From an uncultured Prevotellaceae bacterium (GTDB lineage Bacteria > Bacteroidota > Bacteroidia > Bacteroidales > Bacteroidaceae), in NCBI GenBank assembly GCA_947166345.1, contig CAMVDU010000004.1, forward strand, positions 1-64,000: a stretch of 64,000 bases of DNA. Reading direction: 5' to 3'. Made by a program: the position numbers and the translations under genes. Within the stretch, counting starts at the first letter, position 1, and each line of letters begins with the position of its first letter. Under the pieces are notes generated by a model. It had not been told where the DNA came from and did no database searches. It saw nothing but the letters and a program-made list of their open reading frames with translations. Of the stretch, positions 18,346 to 25,461 are shown piece by piece.

Positions 18346-19471
18346 ACAGTTGTTCCAACTTTCTGCCTACGACTTGAGGCGAAGCCATTCCTGCTATCTT
18401 TCTGGACACGGTCGCTCCGTCAAAGTCGTGCTGTTGACTAACTACTCTCATGGCCTCTGCCAACGCTGCAACATCGTCTATAGGCACTATCACAGAGCCA
18501 TCCTCTATGCGCAGACAACGGGGAACACACTCTGTTGAGACAACGGGAATGCCAGTACTCATGGCCTCCAGCAACACCAATGGTTGCACCTCGCTACGAC
18601 TGGCCAGCACCAAGGCATCGCAATCATAAAGCAAGTGGCGCACCCCGTTCTTATCCAGCAAACCATGAGTCACTACGCCTTCTGCCATCATGGCGCGACA
18701 GGCCGCAGAGTCAGTTCCAGCACCTGCAATATGAAGTTCTACATTCAATCCAGATGCCCTCAGCTTTTGGAATGCAGCCATCAACACATCATAGCCCTTC
18801 ATGGGCCAGAAATTGGCCAGACAACAGAAACGGAAAGGACGATCCGAGAGTGGCTCACGAGGCTGATAGTGGAAGAAGTCGGTATCAATCGTGTTGGAAA
18901 CAGCCTGCCATCGGTAGTCTTTGCCAAAGTAGCAGGAAAGGCTGTCGACCAGTTCCTCTGAAACGGGCACTACCCTATTCGCTTTTTGATAGCACTCCTT
19001 CAACAAGGGAATCTGCCAAGCATGACTGGGTGCAGGCCCAAATTCGTTTTCAAACAGCAATTTGGAGAGATGCTCCGAAACCACATAAGGAATGCCGTAT
19101 TCCTGGCCAATCTTCATCGCAGCATATCCAGCCCATTTGGCACAGTGGGCGTGGAGAATATCAGGACGACCATACTTAGCCTCATAGTCCTTGTACATAG
19201 ACAGCACGATGCGCACCCATCGTTTCACATTGGGACGAACAACCTTGGGAATGCCTCGCTGATACGACTGGAGAACCGTGATACCAGCCATCTCGTGCTC
19301 ATAGCGCCCGAAAGGAAGCGTAAAGAAAAGCTTCTTGTGAATGGCTAGTCCCAACTGCACATTACTCAGAATACGCACCTCGTGCCTCAACATAGCCAAG
19401 GCCTTGGCCTGATCCAGGCAGAACAAGCCTCCGCTGGGCGGGAAGAAAGACGGTATTTCAAGTATATGCAT
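18320..19471 (-). CDS. Glycosyltransferase family 4 (GT-B fold)
   Basis: 383 aa. N-terminal Rossmann domain beginning MHILEIPSFFPPSGGLFCLDQAKAL, with DILHAHCAKWAGYAAM and YVVSEHLSKLL; the C-terminal donor-binding domain shows FRFCCLANFWPMKGYDVLMAAF, VVTHGLLDKNGV and the EX7E-type segment SRSEVQPLVLLEAMSTGIPVVST (about 294-316). Such enzymes transfer sugars in lipopolysaccharide or capsule assembly. The -7 promoter lies at 19495-19502, so the gene has its own transcript. It is paired tail to tail with a GT2 gene, but no complete surface-polysaccharide cluster surrounds them. Confidence 0.9.
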   Translation of the reverse strand: MHILEIPSFFPPSGGLFCLDQAKALAMLRHEVRILSNVQLGLAIHKKLFFTLPFGRYEHEMAGITVLQSYQRGIPKVVRPNVKRWVRIVLSMYKDYEAKYGRPDILHAHCAKWAGYAAMKIGQEYGIPYVVSEHLSKLLFENEFGPAPSHAWQIPLLKECYQKANRVVPVSEELVDSLSCYFGKDYRWQAVSNTIDTDFFHYQPREPLSDRPFRFCCLANFWPMKGYDVLMAAFQKLRASGLNVELHIAGAGTDSAACRAMMAEGVVTHGLLDKNGVRHLLYDCDALVLASRSEVQPLVLLEAMSTGIPVVSTECVPRCLRIEDGSVIVPIDDVAALAEAMRVVSQQHDFDGATVSRKIAGMASPQVVGRKLEQLFSEIVASK

Positions 19472-19494
19472 GTGACTGTGGTTCTTATTCGTTG

Positions 19495-19502
19495 CAAAGA
19501 TA
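19495..19502 (-). promoter_or_regulatory. -7 promoter of the GT4 gene
   Basis: Minus-strand TATCTTTG followed by CAACG, 23 bp before the start at 19471. Confidence 0.6.
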
Positions 19503-19578
19503 CCATTTTTTCTTTAAACAAAAAGCCGAAATGCAAAAAAAATGCATTCCGACTGTTATTGTCTGTATGGATGGGCGA

Positions 19579-19929
19579 TTAGCTTTCCACGATGCGGTTG
19601 TTCTCGGGGAACACGACGGTGGGTCGGAAGGTCTTGGCCTCCTCGAAATCCATCGTGGCATAGGAGATGATGATGATGGTATCGCCCACCTGGACCCTGC
19701 GGGCAGCAGCTCCGTTGAGACAGATGCAGCCACTGCCGCGCTCGCCGCGGATGATATAGGTCTCGAAGCGTTCGCCGTTGTTGTTGTCGAGCACCTGGAC
19801 CTTCTCGCCGGCAATGAGATTGGCGGCATCCATGAGGTCCTCGTCGATGGTGATGCTGCCCATATAGTTCAGATTGGCCTCGGTGACCTGAACACAATGA
19901 AGTTTGGACTTCAGTACTTCTATCTGCAT
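19579..19929 (-). CDS. panD: Aspartate 1-decarboxylase
   Basis: A 116-aa pyruvoyl enzyme making beta-alanine for pantothenate. The self-cleavage site is YMGSITID (Gly24-Ser25): Ser25 becomes the pyruvoyl group. Other family motifs: [49 protein letters not shown] and the tail PTVVF. Length matches the family. It lies 41 bp downstream of panC on the same strand, separated by a 6-nt repeat tract, so the pair supplies both halves of the pantothenate condensation. Confidence 0.97.
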   Translation of the reverse strand: MQIEVLKSKLHCVQVTEANLNYMGSITIDEDLMDAANLIAGEKVQVLDNNNGERFETYIIRGERGSGCICLNGAAARRVQVGDTIIIISYATMDFEEAKTFRPTVVFPENNRIVES

Positions 19930-19934
19930 ATTGA

Positions 19935-19968
19935 GAGTTTTCGTTTTCGTTATCGTTATCGTTTTCGT
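19935..19968. repeat. 6-nt tandem repeat in the panC-panD spacer
   Basis: Alternating CGTTTT and CGTTAT units (about five) occupy nearly all of the 41-bp gap between panC and panD, just ahead of the panD start. Confidence 0.8.
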
Positions 19969-19970
19969 TA

Positions 19971-20855
19971 TTACTCCTTATATTTAATATGGTCGATGAG
20001 ACGGATGGGGGTGCTGCCGCAATAGACGGTGATGCAGCCCACGACGTAGGGGGTGTCGTCCCATTGTGAGACGTCCTGCAGGGTGTTGCCATCAACAATG
20101 GCAAAATACTCCACCTCGAGACCGTCGACAGCATTGATAGTCTTGACGACATGGTCGTGAGTTTCCTGGACGGTATGCTTCTTGGCGTAGGTGACGCTGT
20201 TCTTCAGGGCTTTGTAGATGGCGGGGGCGATGGCTCGCTCGTCGGGTGTGAGGAGCGTGTTGCGGCTGGAGCGAGCCAGTCCGTCGGCATCGCGCACAAT
20301 GGGGCACTCTACAATCTGCACGCCCAGACCCAGATGGCGCACCATAGCCTTGACGACGGCTATCTGCTGCCAGTCTTTCTCACCGAAATAGGCACGCTGG
20401 GGTTTGACGATATAAAAGAGGCGGCTGACCACCTGGCACACGCCGTTGAAGTGGCCGGGACGATGGGCACCCTCCATGACCGTTGACACGGGAGGATACT
20501 CAAAATGGCGCGTATCGGGCGTGGGGTACATCTCCTCGACGCTGGGAGCCAGAACGAAGATTGATTTGAGAGTTGACGATTTTTCGTTTTCCTCATCAAA
20601 GGTTTTCTCAAGCAACTGGCAGTCAGCCTCGAGGGTGCGGGGATAGTTTTTCAGATCGTTCTTATCGTTGAACTGGGTGGGGTTGACAAAAATGGATACC
20701 ACCGTGACGTCGTTGTCCTTCACACTCTGGCGAACCAGCGAGGCGTGACCCTCGTGGAGAGCGCCCATGGTGGGCACAAGTCCTACCGAGCGACCCTGCT
20801 TGCGTTCGTCGAAGAGTGCATTCTGAAGATCAACAATCTTGTAAAATACTTTCAT
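19971..20855 (-). CDS. panC: Pantoate--beta-alanine ligase (pantothenate synthetase)
   Basis: A 294-aa ATP-dependent ligase joining pantoate and beta-alanine. Signatures: [16 protein letters not shown] (the HIGH-like H-x-G-H at about 34-37), [42 protein letters not shown] (about 153) and ARSSRN. An insertion [12 protein letters not shown] of about 12 residues between two motifs is absent from E. coli PanC and looks like a surface loop. Start at 20855 (MKVFYKIVD) preferred over 20861. It is divergent from the glycogen-synthase-like gene and upstream of panD. Confidence 0.97.
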   Translation of the reverse strand: MKVFYKIVDLQNALFDERKQGRSVGLVPTMGALHEGHASLVRQSVKDNDVTVVSIFVNPTQFNDKNDLKNYPRTLEADCQLLEKTFDEENEKSSTLKSIFVLAPSVEEMYPTPDTRHFEYPPVSTVMEGAHRPGHFNGVCQVVSRLFYIVKPQRAYFGEKDWQQIAVVKAMVRHLGLGVQIVECPIVRDADGLARSSRNTLLTPDERAIAPAIYKALKNSVTYAKKHTVQETHDHVVKTINAVDGLEVEYFAIVDGNTLQDVSQWDDTPYVVGCITVYCGSTPIRLIDHIKYKE

Positions 20856-21011
20856 TATCAAAAAGAATTCTTTTGCTTTTCGGGGTGCAAAATAACAACA
20901 TTTTTAGCAAATATAGAAAAAAAACGCTAAAAATTAGCTTATAAATTGTCATTTTTCCATAAAATAAGGCAATTTCTTGAGAAAAGATGCGCTTTTCTGA
21001 CAAAAAATGCG

Positions 21012-21019
21012 TACCTTTG
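21012..21019 (+). promoter_or_regulatory. -7 promoter of the glycogen-synthase-like gene
   Basis: TACCTTTG followed by CATTG, 23 bp before the ATG at 21042; this rules out the longer frame from 20946. Confidence 0.7.
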
Positions 21020-21041
21020 CATTGATTCAACAACCATTCTG

Positions 21042-21869
21042 ATGACTAAAAAGAAGATACTCTTCATTAACCAGGAAATTTCCCCCTATGTGGCTGACAA
21101 CAATTTGTCGGTGATGGGACGCGAGCTTCCACGTGCTATTCAAGAGCAAAACCACGAGATTCGTACTTTCATGCCCAAGTGGGGTAACATCAACGAGAGG
21201 CGAGGACAACTGCACGAAGTGCAACGTTTGTCGGGTATGAATCTGATTATCGACGACACCGATCATCCGCTGATTATCAAGGTGGCCACCATCGTGGGCA
21301 CCCGCGTGCAGGTGTACTTCATTGATAACGACGACTATTTTGCCAAGCGCCAGATGCTGTTTGACGAGAACGGTGCCGCCTATGCCGACAACGGCGAGCG
21401 TGCCATCTTCTTCGCACGTGGCGTGCTGGAGACGGTGAACAAGTTGCGCTGGGTGCCCGACATCATCCACTGTCAAGGATGGATGAGCTACGTGGTGCCT
21501 TTCTACGTGAAGACGGCCTACCGCGAGGAGCCTTCGTTCAGCAATACGAAAGTGGTGACCTCGCTGTTCAGCGAGAACATCGTGGACGACCTGGGAGAGA
21601 ACTTCAAGCAATGCATCGACTTCCGCGACGCGAAGACCGAGCTGCTGTCGAAATACAACAGCGACTTCAACGTGACCGAGCTGGGCAAGTTGGCCATCGA
21701 CTACAGCGACGGCATCATCGTGTCGAGCAAGAAGGTGGGCAAGGAACTGGTGGACTATGCCAAGAAGAGCGGCACGCCCCTGCTGACCCACAAGGAAGAC
21801 TTTGCCGACGCATACGAATCGTTCTACGACATGATCTGTCCTGACAAAGAAGAGGCAGAGGAAGAGTAG
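21042..21869 (+). CDS. Glycogen/starch synthase N-terminal-domain protein (GT5, short form)
   Basis: 275 aa. Begins KKILFINQEISPYVADNNLSVMGRELPRAIQEQNHEIRTFMPKWGNI, which matches the N-terminal Rossmann domain of ADP-glucose-dependent glycogen synthases (a KxGGLxD-like element is replaced by VADNNLSVMG). It continues with DNGERAIFFARGVLETV and DIIHCQGWMS, then ends after a SSKKVGKELVDYAKK helix and an acidic tail. The C-terminal GT-B half with the E-x7-E site is missing, yet this short form sits beside panC in Bacteroidales generally, so it is probably not a recent truncation. Catalytic activity alone is doubtful. It is followed 33 bp later by DUF4270. Confidence 0.82.
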   Translation: MTKKKILFINQEISPYVADNNLSVMGRELPRAIQEQNHEIRTFMPKWGNINERRGQLHEVQRLSGMNLIIDDTDHPLIIKVATIVGTRVQVYFIDNDDYFAKRQMLFDENGAAYADNGERAIFFARGVLETVNKLRWVPDIIHCQGWMSYVVPFYVKTAYREEPSFSNTKVVTSLFSENIVDDLGENFKQCIDFRDAKTELLSKYNSDFNVTELGKLAIDYSDGIIVSSKKVGKELVDYAKKSGTPLLTHKEDFADAYESFYDMICPDKEEAEEE

Positions 21870-21902
21870 AACCGAATTGTAAGGACTAACACGCAATTAC
21901 TC

Positions 21903-23342
21903 ATGAAACAGACATTTTCATTGGCTGTTGTTGCTATGATGGCAATGGCCGTTGCTTCTTGCGATGAGGAGACGGAAACCATTGGATCGTCAATCACCAA
22001 CAGCAACGACGAGCTGATAGTCACCTCCACCAGCTACGAGGCACAGACACGCACCTTCGTAGCCGACTCGGTGCTGTCACTGGCCAATACCTGCTACTTC
22101 GGAAAGGTGAAAGACCCAGAGACCGAGTCGGACGTCACCAGCGAGTTCTCCACGCAGTTTCACCTGCTGGAAAATACCTATATAGTCGCTGAGGAAGATA
22201 TTGTGGGACGTGCCGGCGGAAGAGCCTCGGCCGACTCGTGCGACCTGATACTCTACATAGAGTCGCCCTTCAAGAGTGACAACAACCTCACCGCTATGAA
22301 GTTGCGCGTGCGCGAGCTGAAAGAGCCACTGGCAGAAAAACGCTACTACTCCAACTTCGACCCCGTGAAGGAGGGACTCATCAGAACCGACGGACTGGAC
22401 AAGAGCAAGGTGTTCTGCTATACCGACATGACCGTCAGCGACTCGCTGCGCTCGGCAACGAACTACCTGAACAGCATTCACATCACGCTGAACCAGCCCT
22501 ACACCGATACCGAGGGCAACACCTACACAAACTACGGCACCTACCTGATGCACCAGTACTATGACCATCCAGAGTACTTCAGCAACTCGTACCAGTTTGC
22601 ACAGAACGTTTGCCCAGGTTTCTTCTTCGAGGTGACCGACGGCATAGGCTTCTACTCACAGGTGACGAACATTGGACTGCGCGTGTACTACACCTATGAA
22701 GAAAGCAACACCACCAAGACTGGACAACTGACATTGGCCGGCACGCAGGAGGTATTACAAACGGTACACGTGAAGAACGACATGAACGTCATTCGCAACC
22801 TGGCTGAAGAGACGGACTATACCTACCTGAAGACGCCTGCAGGACTGTTCACCGAGGTGACGCTGCCCATGAGCGACATCAAGGCAAGCCACAAGAACGA
22901 CTCGCTCATCTCGACAAAGATCGTGTTCCAGCGCCTGAACAACCTGACTACCGACGCCCGCATGTTCAGCATACCGCAGACCCTGCTGATGGTACAGCGC
23001 GACAGCGTTTACACCTTCTTTGAGAACAACAAACTGCCCGACAACATCACCTCGTTCGTGTCGTCATACGGCACGTCGAACCCCAACTGCTACACCTACT
23101 CGAACATATCGAACCTGATTACCGAACTGTGGCGACTGCGTGAGGAAGGAATGAAGGAAGACCCAGAGTGGGAAGTTAACCACCCCAACTGGAACAAGAT
23201 GGCACTGGTGCCCGTCAGCGTAACCACCACCTCGTCGACAGTGACAAGAGTAGAGAACTCAATGGCACTGGCATCGACCAGACTGGTAGGCGGCCAGAAC
23301 CAGCCCATCACCGTCAACGTGGTTTACGCCAAGTTCAAATAA
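21903..23342 (+). CDS. DUF4270 lipoprotein
   Basis: 479 aa. Type II signal MKQTFSLAVVAMMAMAVASC with the lipid-modified Cys at 20. Family features: ETIGSSITNSNDELIV, ADSVLSLANTCYFGKVKDPETES, and a long beta-rich region containing SADSCDLILYIESPF, TEVTLPMSDI and the tail TRLVGGQNQPITVNVVYAKFK. Function unknown; the outer-membrane lipoprotein location is inferred from the lipobox. DUF4270 next to the short glycogen synthase is a conserved Bacteroidales pairing. A 42-aa gene follows after 11 bp. Confidence 0.88.
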   Translation: MKQTFSLAVVAMMAMAVASCDEETETIGSSITNSNDELIVTSTSYEAQTRTFVADSVLSLANTCYFGKVKDPETESDVTSEFSTQFHLLENTYIVAEEDIVGRAGGRASADSCDLILYIESPFKSDNNLTAMKLRVRELKEPLAEKRYYSNFDPVKEGLIRTDGLDKSKVFCYTDMTVSDSLRSATNYLNSIHITLNQPYTDTEGNTYTNYGTYLMHQYYDHPEYFSNSYQFAQNVCPGFFFEVTDGIGFYSQVTNIGLRVYYTYEESNTTKTGQLTLAGTQEVLQTVHVKNDMNVIRNLAEETDYTYLKTPAGLFTEVTLPMSDIKASHKNDSLISTKIVFQRLNNLTTDARMFSIPQTLLMVQRDSVYTFFENNKLPDNITSFVSSYGTSNPNCYTYSNISNLITELWRLREEGMKEDPEWEVNHPNWNKMALVPVSVTTTSSTVTRVENSMALASTRLVGGQNQPITVNVVYAKFK

Positions 23343-23353
23343 AAGGAAACGCT

Positions 23354-23482
23354 ATGGCTGACGGCTATCTGGAACAGCACCAGCGCGACTACGAGGCCCG
23401 CAAGGAGGCCTATCTGCGCAAGAAACGGCACCTGCCGTCTTCTAACCGCAGAATAGAACGGCCCGAGGATGAGGCGTTGTAA
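23354..23482 (+). CDS. Conserved small basic protein, 42 aa
   Basis: The frame MADGYLEQHQRDYEARKEAYLRKK... ends RRIERPEDEAL and stops at 23482. It is highly charged and helical with no signal peptide. It begins 11 bp after the DUF4270 stop and is followed by a strong terminator, which makes it the last gene of that transcript. Similar MAD-x-YLE...YE-x-RK-x-x-YLRKK mini-proteins occur in other Bacteroidales by my recollection; I know of no function. Confidence 0.65.
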   Translation: MADGYLEQHQRDYEARKEAYLRKKRHLPSSNRRIERPEDEAL

Positions 23483-23505
23483 CCAGAGAAGTTAGAGAAT
23501 AAAAG

Positions 23506-23537
23506 AATCCCTGAACAGCTTCCGCTGTTCAGGGATT
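23506..23537. terminator. Bidirectional intrinsic terminator
   Basis: A perfect 14-bp stem, AATCCCTGAACAGC (23506-23519) / GCTGTTCAGGGATT (23524-23537), closes a TTCC tetraloop between the converging 42-aa gene and rpsP. A-rich DNA lies on the left and AATTGTTTG on the right, so it can serve both strands. Confidence 0.88.
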
Positions 23538-23559
23538 AATTGTTTGCGAGCTTGAATGA

Positions 23560-24099
23560 TTAAGCCTCAGCGGGAGCCTCTTCGGTTGCAGGAGCCTCAG
23601 CCTCTGCGGGAGCCTCAACCTCAGCCTCAGCAGCTGCGGCAGCAGCCTTCTTATCGGCCACCTTCTTAGCAATAGCCTCGTTGACCTTCTTTTCCTCAGC
23701 AAGTGCCTTGGCAGCAGCGTCCTTCTTAGCCTTAGCCTCGTCAGCAGCGACCTTCTCAAGACCCTTCTGCTTGTCAGCCTTCCATGCATCGAACTTCTTC
23801 TGAGCTGTAGCCTCATCGAAAGCACCCTTCTTCACGCCGCCACGGAGATGCTTCATCAGCATAACGCCTTCACGGCTCAGGATGTTACGAACGGTGTCGG
23901 TGGGCTGAGCGCCAACCTCCAGCCAATACAATGCACGGTCGAAATTCAAGTCTACCGTGGCAGGATTGGTGTTAGGATTGTAAGTACCAATCTTCTCAGT
24001 GAAACGACCATCACGTGGTGCACGAGCATCGGCGATAACGATGCGATAGAAAGCATAGCTCTTACGACCGCCGCGCTGCAATCTGATTTTTGTTGCCAT
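23560..24099 (-). CDS. rpsP: 30S ribosomal protein S16 with long Ala/Glu/Lys tail
   Basis: 179 aa. The S16 core is residues 1-80: [80 protein letters not shown]. After it comes about 100 residues of helical low complexity, first [38 protein letters not shown] type, then an acidic [17 protein letters not shown] end. Bacterial S16 is usually 80-90 aa, though extended forms are common in Bacteroidetes. Promoter at 24163-24170, terminator at 23506-23537: a single-gene transcript. Confidence 0.97.
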   Translation of the reverse strand: MATKIRLQRGGRKSYAFYRIVIADARAPRDGRFTEKIGTYNPNTNPATVDLNFDRALYWLEVGAQPTDTVRNILSREGVMLMKHLRGGVKKGAFDEATAQKKFDAWKADKQKGLEKVAADEAKAKKDAAAKALAEEKKVNEAIAKKVADKKAAAAAAEAEVEAPAEAEAPATEEAPAEA

Positions 24100-24162
24100 T
24101 TTGTTTTGTTTGTTTTGTTGTTAAAAAATGAATTTCATGCCTCCAACTCGTGAAAGCGGGTG

Positions 24163-24170
24163 CAAAGGTA
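24163..24170 (-). promoter_or_regulatory. -7 promoter of rpsP
   Basis: Minus-strand TACCTTTG followed by CACCC, 64 bp upstream of the rpsP start. Confidence 0.7.
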
Positions 24171-24202
24171 CAAAATAATTTGCACACTCCAAAATTTTTT
24201 TG

Positions 24203-24210
24203 TACTTTTG
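24203..24210 (+). promoter_or_regulatory. -7 promoter only 5 bp from a start codon
   Basis: TACTTTTG followed by TCGCC and then the ATG at 24216. With transcription starting a few bases after the -7 element, the mRNA would be essentially leaderless. Confidence 0.6.
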
Positions 24211-24215
24211 TCGCC

Positions 24216-25118
24216 ATGAAGCGTGAGATATCTATTCTGATACCTGTTTATAACGGTGACTGTAGGCAGATGGTGGAGAGCCTGAGCCGACAGGCACAAC
24301 AGCTGGGCGACCTGGAGCACTACGAGATCATCGTAGCCGACGACGGGTCATCGAATCGTGCCTGCGTGACGGTGAACAGTAGCATCAGCACCCTACCCCA
24401 TTGCCGTTTCATAGACCGCCAACAGAACGTGGGCAGGGCTGCCATACGCAACTTCCTAACGCAGACAGCACAGTATGAGTGGCTGCTCTTCATAGACGGA
24501 GACATGACCATCACGCACGACGACTACCTGGCAACGTATCTGAACACAGAGGACGACCAGCAGGTGGTTTATGGGGGCTATCATATAGGAACGGGCGAGG
24601 ACAGCAATCTGCGCTACCTCTACGAGAAAGCCTCTGCACACCAGCATACGGCCGAAGAAAGGCAGAAGCGTCCCTACCAGCATTTCCACACGGCCAACTT
24701 CATGGTAAGCCGCGAGGTGATGCTGGCCCATCCTTTCGACGAGCGCTTCCGCACCTACGGCTACGAGGATGTGTTGTTTGGAAAAACCATGCGACAGAAC
24801 CACATCTCCATCAGCCATATTGACAACACGGTGGGCTTCTGCAAGTTTGAGAGCAACGAGCATTTCGTCAGCAAGACGGAGGAAGGCCTTCGTACGCTGC
24901 ATGCTTTCAGGAGCGACCTGCGCGGCTACTCCAACCTGCTCACCTTCGTAGAGGGTATTCACCTAAAGGTGGTCCGAGGTGCCATCAGACTGTGGCACAC
25001 CTTGTTTGGCAAGCTGGAACGACGCAATCTGTGTGGGAAGCATCCACGGATCAGACTGTTGAAAATCTACAAAATAGGCTACTATTTGAAACTGAGAACT
25101 GAGAATTATGAACTATGA
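24216..25118 (+). CDS. Glycosyltransferase family 2
   Basis: 300 aa, GT-A fold: MKREISILIPVYNGDCRQMVESL, IIVADDGSSNRA (about 39-50), RAAIRNFLTQ, LLFIDGDMTITHDDY (DxD at about 95-97) and FDERFRTYGYEDVLFG (about 178-193, the usual ED acceptor-site motif). Start 24216 chosen because the promoter's -7 box is at 24203-24210, excluding the frame from 24150. The last residues (LRTENYEL) and the stop codon are encoded by a heptamer repeat that continues past the gene. rhaM follows after 22 bp. Confidence 0.88.
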   Translation: MKREISILIPVYNGDCRQMVESLSRQAQQLGDLEHYEIIVADDGSSNRACVTVNSSISTLPHCRFIDRQQNVGRAAIRNFLTQTAQYEWLLFIDGDMTITHDDYLATYLNTEDDQQVVYGGYHIGTGEDSNLRYLYEKASAHQHTAEERQKRPYQHFHTANFMVSREVMLAHPFDERFRTYGYEDVLFGKTMRQNHISISHIDNTVGFCKFESNEHFVSKTEEGLRTLHAFRSDLRGYSNLLTFVEGIHLKVVRGAIRLWHTLFGKLERRNLCGKHPRIRLLKIYKIGYYLKLRTENYEL

Positions 25119-25127
25119 ACTATAAAC
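25092..25127. repeat. Heptanucleotide repeat (CTGAGAA / TATGAAC)
   Basis: About five 7-nt units, first CTGAGAA then TATGAAC variants, run from inside the glycosyltransferase 3' end to the gap before rhaM. The same repeat type lies at 43710, 44877 and 47903. Confidence 0.8.
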
Positions 25128-25140
25128 TAAATAAACCGCT

Positions 25141-25461
25141 ATGACACGAAGATTTGCATTCAAGATGTTCCTGAAGCCAGGCTTCGAGGAAGAGTACCAG
25201 AAACGTCATGCTGCCATCTGGCCAGAACTGGTGAAGATGATCAAGGAGCAGGGTGTGCAGAACTACAGCATCTACTGGGACAAAGACACGAATATTCTCT
25301 TTGCCTATCAGGAGTGCACGAAGGAGGGCAACTCACAGGACACGGAAAACGTGGACCCCATTACCCAGAAGTGGTGGGACATGATGGCCGACATCATGGA
25401 GGTGAACCCTGACAATTCGCCAGTGACCATCCCCCTACCCGAGCTGTTCCATCTGGACTAA
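25141..25461 (+). CDS. rhaM: L-rhamnose mutarotase
   Basis: A 106-aa dimeric ferredoxin-like enzyme that interconverts alpha- and beta-L-rhamnose. Family motifs: FKMFLKPGFEEEYQKRHAAIWPEL (His at about 22 as catalytic candidate), GVQNYSIYWDKDTNILFAYQE and KWWDMMADIMEVNPDNSPVTIPLPELFHLD. Length matches E. coli RhaM (104). No rha kinase, isomerase or aldolase is in the window. Two GH105 domains nearby release sugars from rhamnogalacturonan-like glycans, which fits a need for this enzyme. Its stop overlaps the convergent rmuC stop by 3 bp. Confidence 0.95.
   Translation: MTRRFAFKMFLKPGFEEEYQKRHAAIWPELVKMIKEQGVQNYSIYWDKDTNILFAYQECTKEGNSQDTENVDPITQKWWDMMADIMEVNPDNSPVTIPLPELFHLD

Noticed and set aside
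21042..21869. Frameshifted full glycogen synthase
   Set aside because: The downstream frames hold DUF4270 with its own lipobox, not the missing GT-B C-terminal domain.
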